Assembly: GCA_900642245.1 (NCBI GenBank)
Contig: CAAAJI010000347.1
Coordinates: forward strand, 22,547-55,937
DNA length: 33,391 bases
Direction of reading: 5' to 3'
Origin: Fragilaria radians
Taxonomy: Eukaryota; Bacillariophyta; Fragilariophyceae; Fragilariales; Fragilariaceae
How positions within the stretch are numbered: position 1 is the stretch's first letter; the number at the start of each line of letters is the position of its first letter. Made by a program: the position numbers and the translations under genes. Below are positions 1 through 9,039 of this stretch, one piece after another. Under the pieces are notes generated by a model. The model was not told where the DNA came from and made no database searches. It saw only the letters and a program-made list of their open reading frames with translations.

Positions 1-1716
1 CAATCTTCGAATGGGGTAGATTCAAGTACAAGTACATATTATTAAATTACCGACCTGAGATCTTCTTCTTTTAGTCTTCGCTGCTCGATTCGGAGCAAAT
101 CAAGGTGTAAATAGGACTACAAAGTGTTGAATAACGATGTTGCCTAAGATTTTACTTTTTTTGTAATCGCTCTTACAATTTCGATAGATTTCTTTCCCGT
201 TCATTTTCTACTGACCTCGCATTCTTGACTTCTTCTTCCTAAACACTAAATGAGTTTACACTGCAATTTTCCAATCTAAACTTGTACAATATATCAATTT
301 ATGTAAACAATTTCCACAGCCCTTCAATGAAATTGGAAATGGTAATGAACAGCCTTGCTACTGCAGGAATGATATCATGTGTCTCAAATAAAAGCAGTCC
401 TTGCGGATCCAATACAAGAACTAGGCAAAATTCTTTGCGCTGTTAAGCATTCCCGTGATACGTGGATTTGCAGATGTGCGGACCTTTTTTCTTTGAAAAA
501 CCTTCAGGATTGAATCTTAATTTCTACTTGAGTATTCAACAAACGATCTCGCATACCCTAACGTATGAGTTCAGGAAAAATACTTGAGATATTACATTGT
601 GAGCAAATATTTATCTTAAAATAGATTAACCGTTGACAAGGTGCATATTGCACCAGTATCGGAGACGTGTCTATGTGTTATTGCAAAGAGTATGATAATT
701 ATATAAGTAGTAAATGTGTCCATTTCATTTCCCTTGTCAATTTGGATGATAGTGGGGAATCTGAGTATTTTATCAAACAAACTATTCAAACAGGACCAAA
801 AAGATTGAAGTCATCCTTACTGTTCCAACAACAAGAACAAAGCTGCGCCAATTTAGTGGCAAAGTTAACTACTATAAGGAAATGTGATTGTAGAAGTTTG
901 GTGCAAGCCCCTTTACTTAGTCTCACATCAAACAAAATGGCTTTCCACTCATCAAAAGGCTATTGAAAATTAATCAACCGTTTCAACTTTATATTGATAG
1001 ATAGAATATCCGTAAAAAGATCAATATAACATACCATGACATGGACTGAACATTAATGATACCTATGTCATGTTTGTCAACCAGCAAAAATGTGAGCAAG
1101 AAATATGGATTGTTGTCACCCAAAATAGCAAAATTTTAGATCTGGTAGGTTCTTCTTTTTACTATTGGGACTCTATCCAAAACTTTTTCCCTACTTGCAG
1201 TCACTAAGATAGATTGGATGGCTTTTTTGATAGTCTTGAAACATTACTATGTCATCCTTTTCCATCCAAGTCTTGTATATTAATTCCTGGATGACATGAT
1301 CTTTTTGATTTGTTGTCTTGGTGAAATGAGGCCAATGGAATGTTTGGAAAAGGATGCGCTGTTTTATTTCCATTTTCCAATCATGTGTTTGAAAGTATTA
1401 TTATCAAGTCCAACTCCTCACAATCCCGCTAGATTTCATTTTCTTATTGAATCTATGTGTCCCTTTTTTCATCGCGGCCATTGCTGTTTTTGCAAAATTC
1501 TGACATTTGATTATTCCTCCATCAAGGCTGATCAGTTCTTGCTACTTCTGACAATCATTCCATAGGAACATTTTCCGTTTTACTAAGAATGCAAACGTCT
1601 GAATCAGGTTACACTTGCCTCTCTATACTTTTTTAAAGTACTGCCCCCGTATGAAAGCTGTATACAACTACCAGTAGTAGATCCAAACACCTTCAATCTC
1701 TAAGGATAGGAGATAA
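1..1716. other. Intergenic, no convincing gene
   Basis: This AT-rich stretch holds only short open frames, for example 667-966 on the plus strand and an overlapping pair at 1191-1373 (minus) and 1296-1565 (plus). None has a recognisable motif, signal peptide or repeat, and the overlapping ones cannot both be real. The last part, just before 1717, should contain the promoter of the LRR gene, but I see no clear core-promoter motif. Confidence 0.5.
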
Positions 1717-1818
1717 AATCCCATATTCTATGAATTTTCAATAACAACAAGGTATCCGGACGGTGTAGCTGTTTACGAAATCTCCAATGATTATCATAAG
1801 AAGAGTTCAAACAGAGAC
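1717..1818 (+). other. Conserved coding-like extension upstream of LRR copy 1
   Basis: This stop-free stretch is in frame with the LRR gene. Its downstream part (1741-1818) encodes GVAVYEISND and SSNRDMM, matching the N-terminus of the LRR paralogue at 9040 except for one extra codon and a few changes. It contains no in-frame ATG; the only ATG, at 1730, is in another frame and meets TAA after four codons. It is either a former N-terminus turned 5' leader, or the 3' part of an exon joined to an upstream exon not recognised here. Confidence 0.6.
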
Positions 1819-3333
1819 ATGATGCAAATTCTAGATGATATCAAGAATAATCATCCATGTATTCAGACTCTAGATATTCGAGGTTTCAAACGTCACGATC
1901 ATCATACCCAAAGCATGATACAAGACTTGGTCTTGTCGTTGACAACAAATCCTAATTCCTTTATCACAAAATTAGACTTGTCCCAAAATTTCGAAACGTA
2001 CTTGCATGATGAGGATCATCATGATGAAGGATATGATTGTGGGATCGTAGTATTGTTTTCCTTACTCCACCATAATACGAACAATCTACAATTGAAAGAA
2101 TTGAATTTATCCGGTATGCATATCCATACTTCCGAATTAGACTTGTTGGCAAGGACTCTTTGTGATAATTCTAATTCATCGTTAGAATCCTTGATATTGA
2201 TTGGAAATAATATACGTTGTGAGGGATGTATGCATCTTTGTCAAATACTCAAAATCAATTCGACTCTTCAAATTCTCAATCTGTCGTGCAATTCTATTGG
2301 AGTATTTGGAGCGACATCACTTGGTGAGGTATTATTATACCAAACAAACACTACATTGAAAGAATTATACTTGTGTTACAATTCTATATCCAATGATGGA
2401 TTGATAGGGCTATCAAAAGGACTTGATGGTGTGAATCCATCCTTACAAGTATTGACATTGGATGACAATAAATTTGGTGATTCTGGAATTTGTGCTTTAT
2501 CCAAGGCGTTATCATCAAACACATCTTTGATTGAGTTGAGTCTATCTTCAACAACATACAATGATGAAGGTCGAAAGGCCCTGGCAGAAGCACTACAAGG
2601 CAATGTTTCCTTACAATCTTTGTGTCTCTCCTATAGTAATCTTGGAAATCAAGGGATACAATTACTTTCTGATGCATTAATCACAAATGTTTCATTGAGA
2701 GAATTAGACCTCAAGGGAGCGGATATGACTTGTGAAGGATTTATAGCATTCTCGGATGCACTATTACGTAGCTCCAACAATTACACAGTCTTGACAAGGT
2801 TAGATGTCTCCTACAATCAAATTCGTGATGAATCCATCCAGATATTTGCAAAAGCATTAATCACAAACACATCCTTACAAGTCCTTAATCTCGTAGGCAA
2901 TTACATTGGTGATGATGGAATCAGGGCAATTGCTAATGCTCTCAAAATTAATTCTTCCTTGTTGTATTTGAGTTTATCAGCAAATATCTTTATGAATAGA
3001 GATAGTTTTGTCTTTCTTGCGGAAGCATTACAGATGAACATTACCCTGAGAGAATTGAACATATCAAACACAAGTGTTGATTTCGAGGATGCTAGAATTT
3101 TGGCACTGTCACTTCAATCTAATCCATCATTAACCAAGTTGGATTTATATGATTGTCCCATTGGAATACAAGCAAATCAAATATTTCAAGAAGTGATTCA
3201 ATGTAAAATCAATACTCATTCAATGCTTGCAGATATATTGATACATCTAATTGGTACCGATGCGGCATGGTGCCTATTGCAACAATATTGTCATTGCTTT
3301 TCTGCTCTGATGCATGTTCCATCCAATGGATGA
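1819..3333 (+). CDS. Leucine-rich-repeat protein, RNase-inhibitor type (copy 1)
   Basis: A 504-residue protein built almost wholly from about 28-residue leucine-rich repeats. They follow the ribonuclease-inhibitor/NLR pattern (LxxLxLxxNxI.D.G...L..AL..N.SL), with roughly a dozen units from about residue 75 to 450 and a short Cys-containing C-terminal cap. There is no signal peptide, transmembrane segment, kinase or NB-ARC domain, so it is probably a soluble intracellular scaffold for protein binding; its partner is unknown. The start is the first Met of the open frame. The frame, however, runs back to 1717 without a stop, and 1741-1818 encodes residues closely matching the first 28 residues of the paralogue at 9040. 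That paralogue has a Met at the corresponding place and this copy does not. Either the ancestral start was lost, or an upstream exon supplies it. Confidence 0.85.
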   Translation: MMQILDDIKNNHPCIQTLDIRGFKRHDHHTQSMIQDLVLSLTTNPNSFITKLDLSQNFETYLHDEDHHDEGYDCGIVVLFSLLHHNTNNLQLKELNLSGMHIHTSELDLLARTLCDNSNSSLESLILIGNNIRCEGCMHLCQILKINSTLQILNLSCNSIGVFGATSLGEVLLYQTNTTLKELYLCYNSISNDGLIGLSKGLDGVNPSLQVLTLDDNKFGDSGICALSKALSSNTSLIELSLSSTTYNDEGRKALAEALQGNVSLQSLCLSYSNLGNQGIQLLSDALITNVSLRELDLKGADMTCEGFIAFSDALLRSSNNYTVLTRLDVSYNQIRDESIQIFAKALITNTSLQVLNLVGNYIGDDGIRAIANALKINSSLLYLSLSANIFMNRDSFVFLAEALQMNITLRELNISNTSVDFEDARILALSLQSNPSLTKLDLYDCPIGIQANQIFQEVIQCKINTHSMLADILIHLIGTDAAWCLLQQYCHCFSALMHVPSNG

Positions 3334-3921
3334 TGAATATATGTATTCTTCCTGGAAAGATGAATTTGTTCTAAAATAAAATTAAGCTATAAATTATTAT
3401 TTTGTGTAAAGTGTGAGCTTACAATTTAATTTACTGTTGTCTATAGAGAGAATTGCTTTATCTACTGTTACAAACACTTTCCTGAACGGTCAAGATTTGC
3501 AAAAGATATTCTAACATATATCTTAACTTCTCTAACATACCAAAGATTTAACAATCAATGATTTGTTTAGCAAGTTTTAGATATCCTTGATGAAAGCAAC
3601 TGAAGAAATGGCAATGAAGAGTATCTATAACAAATAAAACAGAAGAATAGTTATATTTCCAAAAATATCCTTTGTAATGTAGGATTCAAACCCAGAGCAT
3701 TGCAATTACTTGACAGTAGACAACCAGTTCCACTTCCAACTGGTAACACTAAATAATGTAAACTATCACAATATCTTACTACTCCCCTAATAGCTGACAG
3801 TACATCTGATCACAAAAGAAAGAAACCTCCTCCTTCCTTGGACATTTAACATGAAATTTCTTTCTTAGATTTTTTTAAATTTTTTTCCAATATATATATA
3901 TATCCTCATTACTAAAATATT
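3334..3921. other. Intergenic; possible 3' end and LTR of the minus-strand copia element
   Basis: No open frame of note. Similarity to the sequence downstream of the other LRR gene ends about 25 bases after the stop codon. A pyrimidine run at 3826-3840 reads as a purine tract on the minus strand, downstream of the minus-strand copia stop codon, so it may be that element's polypurine tract with its 3' LTR at lower coordinates. The matching 5' LTR is not in the window, so this is unproven. An (AT)n run lies near 3892-3902. A perfect 7-bp hairpin (ACCAGTT, 8-nt loop, AACTGGT) lies at 3723-3744. Confidence 0.35.
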
Positions 3922-4110
3922 TTAAATGGAAATAAACTTGCATTTTTTAATTTCGGGGACACAGAACAACCAATTCTTGACCAAATAATGAAATTTTTCA
4001 TTACTTAAGGGCTCTGTAAGGATGTCACTGACATTCTCATTTCTCTTTACATATGCAAACCTCATCACTTTAGCTGCAATAGCTTCTCCGACACAATGGT
4101 ACACAATCAC
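3922..4110 (-). pseudogene. Older Ty1/copia polyprotein, C-terminal piece (RNase H end)
   Basis: Read on the minus strand, this encodes the last 60 or so residues of a copia polyprotein: the YHCVGEAIAAK segment, then FAYVKRNENVSDILTEPLSN (the usual DxLTKPL landmark at the end of RNase H), and a stop codon before 3922. It continues in the same frame the segment at 7448-8277 beyond the inserted element. Removing the insertion and one copy of ATCAC restores a collinear reading frame. The piece is therefore the downstream half of a gene split by a later insertion. The Met at 4137 seen in a longer open frame lies inside the inserted LTR and is not real. Confidence 0.85.
4106..4110. repeat. Target-site duplication ATCAC, left copy
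   Basis: Five bases immediately before the left LTR, identical to the five bases immediately after the right LTR (7448-7452). A 5-bp duplication is normal for Ty1/copia integrases. The copia reading frame on the minus strand resumes exactly across one copy of it. Confidence 0.85.
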
Positions 4111-4328
4111 TATTGGAAAGATATCCCTTACGTTCATTCAAAATTAGGTTTTATATGTTTAGGTTATCCGTTAGCAATCTTCATAATTGATGAAATGAGT
4201 GAGTCTGCATATCGATGCGTCAGCGATTAGGAAAAGATAAAAATAAGTAATCACAACTTTTAGTGCAACTTACGTTTGTTTTCATCCTCTTCATCCTTTC
4301 ATTGCTTGAATAGAAGACTTGCTAACAG
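4111..4328 (+). repeat. Left (5') LTR
   Basis: 218 bp, from TATTGGAAAG to GCTAACAG. Aligned by eye with the right LTR, it has the same length and nine mismatches (about 4%), mostly G/A transitions, and no gaps. All mismatches lie in the first 174 bases; the last 44 are identical. The ends do not show the canonical TG...CA at the exact boundary set by the target duplication. Confidence 0.9.
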
Positions 4329-4862
4329 ATCACATTATGCAGAACATTTGTTATCCATAGATGTCAAGACCAGTAACGGAAAAATTGCATTTAATATTGT
4401 AAAAGGATGTAAGAGTAAGGATCATCCTGACTGTAATGCGGCCATTGCTTGGGATAAACTGAAAAACAAGTACAAACAAATGTCAGCTCCATCCATGGTC
4501 AAGTTGGATAAGCAATTTAGGGACTCTGTGTTGAAGAAGGTTGAGGATCCTGAAGTTTGGATCACACATTTGGAGGATATATGCGTCAGACTTGAAGATA
4601 TGGGTTCTGGTATCTCAGAAAGGCAATTCATGATTCATGTTCTTAATAATCTCACGGCGGTCAATTTAAAGGTAAATGCAGAACTTGTGGAAAGATTGAA
4701 CACAAGTCGTTCCCATGTAAAAATCGAGGAAATCAAAATGGTGGTAATAACGGTGGCAATTCGACTGGAGGAATTTTTGTAATTATTGTCGCAAGCCGGG
4801 ACATGTCAAGCAAAACTGTCTCAAATTCAAGAAAAGGGACTCACAACTCAACCATGGGTTCA
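4329..4862 (+). pseudogene. copia gag remnant with CCHC zinc knuckle
   Basis: The segment encodes a Retrotran_gag_2/UBN2-like capsid: AWDKLKNKYKQMSAPSMVKL at about 4456-4515, then the PEVWITHLEDI and LEDMGSGISERQFMIHVLNNL blocks. A Gly/Asn-rich linker (4728-4771) leads to the zinc knuckle CNYCRKPGHVKQNC at 4778-4819 (CX2CX4HX4C). Capsid, linker and knuckle each lie in a different frame, so at least two indels have occurred. Gag begins within a few bases of the left LTR, already inside the capsid, so its N-terminus is missing. The open frame's apparent Met at 4276 is inside the LTR and is not the gag start. Confidence 0.8.
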
Positions 4863-4864
4863 AG

Positions 4865-5662
4865 TTGATTGGAGAATTTAAAACATGTGAAAAATGTGCA
4901 ATTTCAAAAGTTAGACTGAAGAATGTGGCGAAAGAGTTTAAGGGAGGAAGCCAGATCCCTGGAGAGAGGCTCTACATTGATATTAGTTCCATTAAAAATG
5001 AAAGCTTTTGTGGATCCAAATTTTGGGTCCTGATTGTCAACAACTATACGGATTAGTGTTGGAGTTTATTCCTAAAATACAAGGCTGACCTGAAAGATAA
5101 GATGTTTAAGTTGTTAACTAATTTAAAAATTGCGGGAATTGAGGCCAAGTACATTCGCTGTGATGATTCAGGAGAAAATAAGTCTTTTTATAACTCTTGT
5201 CGGTCAAATGGTTATTTGATAAATTTTGAATATTCTGGTCCAAGGACTCCTCAATGTAACGGTAAAGTTGAGAGAAAGTTTCAGACGCTCTACGGGCACA
5301 TTCGTGCAATGCTTAATGATGCAGGGTTAGAAAATGATGTAAGAGCCGGAGTATAGCGTGAATGCGCCAATACTGTTACCTTTCTATCCAATATCACATC
5401 CACTAAGACTCAAGACAAGTGTCCTCATCAGTTGTTATGTAAAGTCAAGCCAAAACTACCTTCCAGTTTAAGAACCTTTGGAGAGATGGGAGTAGTGACA
5501 ACTAAAGCTGACATTCAAGAAAAGTTGTCTACTCGCGGTACTACGTGCATGTTCATGGGATTTTCAGTAGATCATTCCAATGATGTGTTTTGTATGCTTA
5601 ATCCCAAGACAAGGAGGATCATTAATTCAAGAGATGTGATTTTGGTTGGGAAAGAGTTTTAA
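4865..5662 (+). pseudogene. copia integrase core remnant
   Basis: One frame, interrupted by TAG at 5054 and 5354 and ended by TAA at 5660. It begins with the CEKCAISKVRLK block that normally follows the integrase N-terminal zinc-binding region. Integrase-core landmarks follow: YIDISS (first Asp), IRCDDSGENKSF (second Asp) and TPQCNGKVERKFQTLYGHIR (catalytic Glu). The C-terminal part carries GFSVDHSNDVFCMLNPKTRR and SRDVI, typical of the copia integrase tail. Only about 45 bases separate the gag zinc knuckle from this block, so the aspartic protease and the HHCC part of integrase are deleted. Confidence 0.85.
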
Positions 5663-5757
5663 AGATTCAATTGGATCAAACCAATTTTGCGCTCTTCAGT
5701 GCTACAGCTTCTGAGTTAGAGCCTTCTTCATTCAATGATGCATAGAATCATCCTGAT

Positions 5758-6801
5758 CCAAAGAATCGTGAATTATGGAGAATTGCAATTAACAAGAAAT
5801 TAGGTGAGATGGAAAACAAGAAAGTTTGGGAAGTTATTAACAAGGAAGATGTTCCAGATGATAGAAGAACAATTAAATGTAAGTGGATCTTTACAATCAA
5901 AAGAAACGGCGTATTTCGAGCTAGATTGGTTGCCTGCGGTTACAGTCAGGTTCCTGGAATTGACTTTAGTGAGAGTTTTGCCCCTGTCATCAATGATGTA
6001 AGTTTTTGAATCATGTTAATTGCAAAACTTGTATGGGGACTTCAAGCTTCAATTATTGATGTAGAGACAGCCTTTCTACATGGAACATTGAATGAAGAGG
6101 TCTACATGAATGCTCCCAATGGAATGAACATTGAAGGCCATAAATGTCTACACTTAAACAAGACAATATATGGTTTAGTTAAAAGCGCAAGAGAATTCTA
6201 TAAGAAGTTAATTTGTGAGCTTAAGAACTTTGGCTTTTTGGAAAATAAGTCAGACCCTTGTTTGTTAAGCAAGAGAACTGGAAATGAGATCATGATAATC
6301 GGAATTTACGTTGATGATTGTCTTGTTTTGGGTAAAGAAGAGGAAATTAATTGATTGATTGTAGACTTAAATTCAAGTGGTTTCTTGTAAAATGTCAAAA
6401 AGGACTTGAAAGACAACTTGAGTTGCAGAGTCATTCAAAACATTGAAGGACGAGAAATGTTGATTCTCCAACCCCATTTAATCAACAAATTGATTGATAA
6501 ATTTGGCAATGAAGTCTCCAATAAGAAGATTTATGGAACTTCTGGCACCCCAAGATTCAAAGTAACTTGTCCAGATGAAGACTCTGATACTATTCCAGAA
6601 AGTTTGCAGAAAAATTATTGTTCAGGTGTCGGCATGCTTCTTTCTTTGATTAAGTATTCAAGACCTGATTTGAACAATGCCATCAGAGAGTTGTCCAAGT
6701 GCATGGATAGAGCAACTTATGGAACTTACCAGAAGATGCTTTGCATCATCAAATTTGTTTTGGACAAAAAATTATTGCTTGAAAATTCAACCAAATTTTG
6801 A
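5758..6801 (+). pseudogene. copia reverse transcriptase remnant
   Basis: RVT_2-type reverse transcriptase in a frame different from the integrase. Visible blocks are WRIAINKKLGEMENKKVW, CKWIFTIKRNG, RARLVACGYSQVPGIDF, DVETAFLHGTLNEEVYM, the IYGLVKSAREFYKKL block and the catalytic IYVDDCLVLG. The thumb and connection follow with YSRPDLNNAIRELSKCMDRA. The frame is broken by TGA at 6007, TGA at 6352, TAA at 6388 and TGA at 6799. The YVDD catalytic residues are intact, but no full-length enzyme could be made. Confidence 0.88.
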
Positions 6802-7205
6802 CAGTAAAAAATCTTGGGAATTGAAAGTATTCTGGGACAGTGATTGGGCTGGTGATCCGGAAACGAGGATTAGTTTGACAGGTGTCATCGTTTATCTTCA
6901 AAACGTACCTGCTTGTTAGCGTTCAAATATGTTGGAATGTCTGAAGCTCTCAAAGAGATCAGATTCATCTACTTCATTCTTAAGGACAATGGAATAGAAG
7001 CAGAACTTCCGATTGTGGTGAAAAGTGATGACGTTGGCGCTTTATTTATGAGTCAAAATTCCTTGACCGGCGTACGTAGCAGGCACGTTGATACCAGGTA
7101 TCACTTTATCAGAGAGAATGTAGAAAACGGAAGTTGAGTTTGTAAATTCCAGTGAAAATTATTCACTAAGAATGTGAGTCAAGATACCTACAAAAGACAT
7201 GCGGA
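6802..7205 (+). pseudogene. copia RNase H remnant
   Basis: Two pieces in different frames. The first contains FWDSDWAGDPETRISLTGV (first catalytic Asp region of copia RNase H) and stops at about 6917. The second contains SEALKEIRFIYFILKDNG, then VKSDDVGALFMSQN and the conserved RSRHVDTRYHFIRE, ending at TGA 7135. A further frame carries FTKNVSQDTYKRHAEKFLG, the usual end of the polyprotein. The stretch between the first block and SEALKE looks shortened compared with complete copia RNase H domains. Confidence 0.8.
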
Positions 7206-7215
7206 AAAATTTCTT

Positions 7216-7229
7216 GGGAGTAGGAAGGG
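7216..7229 (+). other. Polypurine tract of the nested element
   Basis: GGGAGTAGGAAGGG sits immediately before the right LTR (7230). It is purine except for one T. Its position fits the plus-strand priming site of an LTR retrotransposon. Confidence 0.75.
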
Positions 7230-7447
7230 TATTGGAAAGATATCCCTTGCATTCATTCAAAATTAGGTTTTATATGTTTAGGTTATCCATTAGGGATATT
7301 CATAATTGATGAAATGAGTGAGTCTGCATATCAATGCGTCAGCAATTAGGAAAAGATAAAAATAAGTAATCACAACTTTTAGTGCAACTTACGTTTGTTT
7401 TCGTCCTCTTCATCCTTTCATTGCTTGAATAGAAGACTTGCTAACAG
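7230..7447 (+). repeat. Right (3') LTR
   Basis: 218 bp, from TATTGGAAAG to GCTAACAG, with nine mismatches to the left LTR. It is preceded by the polypurine tract and followed by the ATCAC target duplication. Confidence 0.9.
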
Positions 7448-7452
7448 ATCAC
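7448..7452. repeat. Target-site duplication ATCAC, right copy
   Basis: Five bases directly after the right LTR, identical to 4106-4110. The minus-strand copia reading frame runs into the LTR at this point. Confidence 0.85.
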
Positions 7453-8277
7453 ATTCTGCTTTTTCATTAGAACACTTGAAGGAACTGAAGTATTTAAAAC
7501 CAATGACTTATAATCTCCTAACATTAGAGTAAGTCCATCTAAATCCACACCTAATGACCTCAACATGAACCTTACTTCCAAAATAAGTTCTGTGGCAATT
7601 CTAGATGCTACTAACTCTGAACCATAAGTTGAAGTCTCTACTGTCTTCTGACATTTAGACACCCATCTGATTGGAGTATTATTCAACATCATAAGTATAC
7701 CAGTAATAGATCTTCTGGAAACTAAATCATGTACATGATCTGCATCCACATAGTCTGTCATCCAGACGTTTGACCCCTTTGACGTAGGAAGGTCATTTGG
7801 AATTTCTTCTGTAGCATCCGGATAGAAATCCTTCCAATTAGGGTGATCTTCAACAGAGTATACGGAGTGATTTGGATATGCTGTATCAATAATAAGTCTC
7901 CCCTCTGGAAAGGCCTTAAGGTAAGCTAGAATTCTCTTAACTGCCTTCAAATGGCCTTCTCTAGGTGACATGTTGAATCTACTCATAGCAGATGTTGCAT
8001 ATGCAATATCAAACCTTCCCAAGACAATTATCCAAGCACAACATCCAATTATAGATCTATACTTAGCTGAATCTTCCTTGGTACATAATGGTGTGTCATT
8101 AACTTGCTGAAGGAGCCAGTGAGGATCTTGGTGCCATAAATGATGTTCTTGACATGAGCAATAAAGATGGTTACAATCATGAAGGTCATCAAGAGAGTAA
8201 ACCTGCCCAGCACAATAGCATAAACCAAGAAGAAGTGGAAGATAATTAATACCCGTCATACCATTGGAAAACATCAT
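7448..8277 (-). pseudogene. Older Ty1/copia polyprotein piece (connection and RNase H)
   Basis: A minus-strand open frame whose sequence from about 8100 downward matches copia polyproteins just after the reverse transcriptase. Landmarks are KYRSIIG, LGRFDIAYATSAMSRFNMSP, REGHLKAVKRILAYLK, YVDADHVHDLVSRRSITGIL and ETSTYGSELVASRIATELIL, followed by LRSLGVDLDG and SSVLMKK. The frame is open to the edge of the inserted right LTR, and the product continues at 4110-3922. The first 55 or so residues (8277 to about 8101) are less recognisable. No reverse transcriptase, integrase or gag of this element is visible upstream, so it is 5'-truncated. Its last codons in the uninterrupted open frame come from the inserted LTR. 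Confidence 0.88.
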
Positions 8278-9039
8278 TGGAAATCAAGAAATTGAATAAA
8301 ACGAACCCCTACTTAAGGAACTCAAAGCTGAAAAACACCGTGATTAAGTAATAATGGAGCGCAACAACAAAGTTATCATCAATGTTGCAGGAGAGGGGAT
8401 TTGTAATCAAGCAAGGCTCAAGCTCAATCAAAATGTCAAAAGGCTGAGGCTGTGCCATTGATCACTAGCTGTGAGGTTGCATCACTTTCAGCCATTGACA
8501 GAGTTCCCATGAGATGCCAAACACTAGATGTCACAAAACTGACTTCTCAATAGAGACCAGCTCAATGAAAACCTATTTTAGACAGTCATGACAGAAAATA
8601 TAGCCTCAATACATACCCGACTTTTCTAAATTTCTTTTTAAATTGAATTAAATAATGCATATATGAAATCCAGCCATAAACTGCTGATCACCTTTCACAT
8701 CTTGTTTTTTACACAACTTTACCCAACAATATCTGAATGCAGAAGCCATTCTTATACATCCACATAAATGCTATAAATCTATTTCTCTCCATAATAATAC
8801 ACAAACGTGAGTGCAAACTATCACTCTTCCTTGTGGGTACGTTTTCCAGCCATAAACTACGATTTTACGTTCATAATTGACGATCATCTCAAAATGAATC
8901 CCCCCCCCCCTGATATATGCCTACATACGTCGGCATCAGTATTAAATCTCTGTGAGATATCTCAAGGAACACGTCGCCTTTTCTGCACGTACTCCTGGTA
9001 GATTCTAATTAGACATAAAAGGTAAAATTTTCTGAAGCC
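8278..9039. other. Intergenic, with a possible coding fossil
   Basis: No gene that I can support. On the plus strand a stop-free stretch of about 48 codons (around 8405-8551) encodes KAEAVPLITSCEVASLSAID and then TLDVTKLTSQ before a stop. It looks like one unit of a degenerate repeat, but I cannot assign it. A cytosine homopolymer lies at about 8899-8908. A short open frame at 8807-9001 has no features. The start region of the second LRR gene follows directly. Confidence 0.35.

Larger units (their letters stand above)
4111..7447 (+). mobile_element. Ty1/copia LTR retrotransposon, degenerate and internally deleted
   Basis: A 3337-bp element bounded by 218-bp direct LTRs and flanked by the duplication ATCAC. 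Internal order is gag (UBN2-type capsid), CCHC zinc knuckle, integrase core, reverse transcriptase, RNase H, then a polypurine tract. Integrase before reverse transcriptase identifies Ty1/copia rather than Ty3/gypsy. Copia elements are usually about 4.5-6 kb. This one lacks the primer-binding site, the N-terminal part of gag, and the whole protease and N-terminal integrase region. Several in-frame stops and frame changes make it non-autonomous and probably inactive. It is nested within an older copia element of opposite orientation. Confidence 0.93.

Noticed and set aside
667..966. 99-codon plus-strand frame in the left intergenic region
   Set aside because: No motif, no paralogue in the window, ordinary length for chance in AT-rich DNA.
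3890..3902. (AT)n run as a promoter
   Set aside because: A simple dinucleotide run lying between the end of a copia fragment and no gene start.
4276..4328. Apparent gag start inside the left LTR
   Set aside because: The Met lies within the 218-bp LTR. The capsid sequence begins only after the LTR junction, so this start is an accident of the rearrangement.
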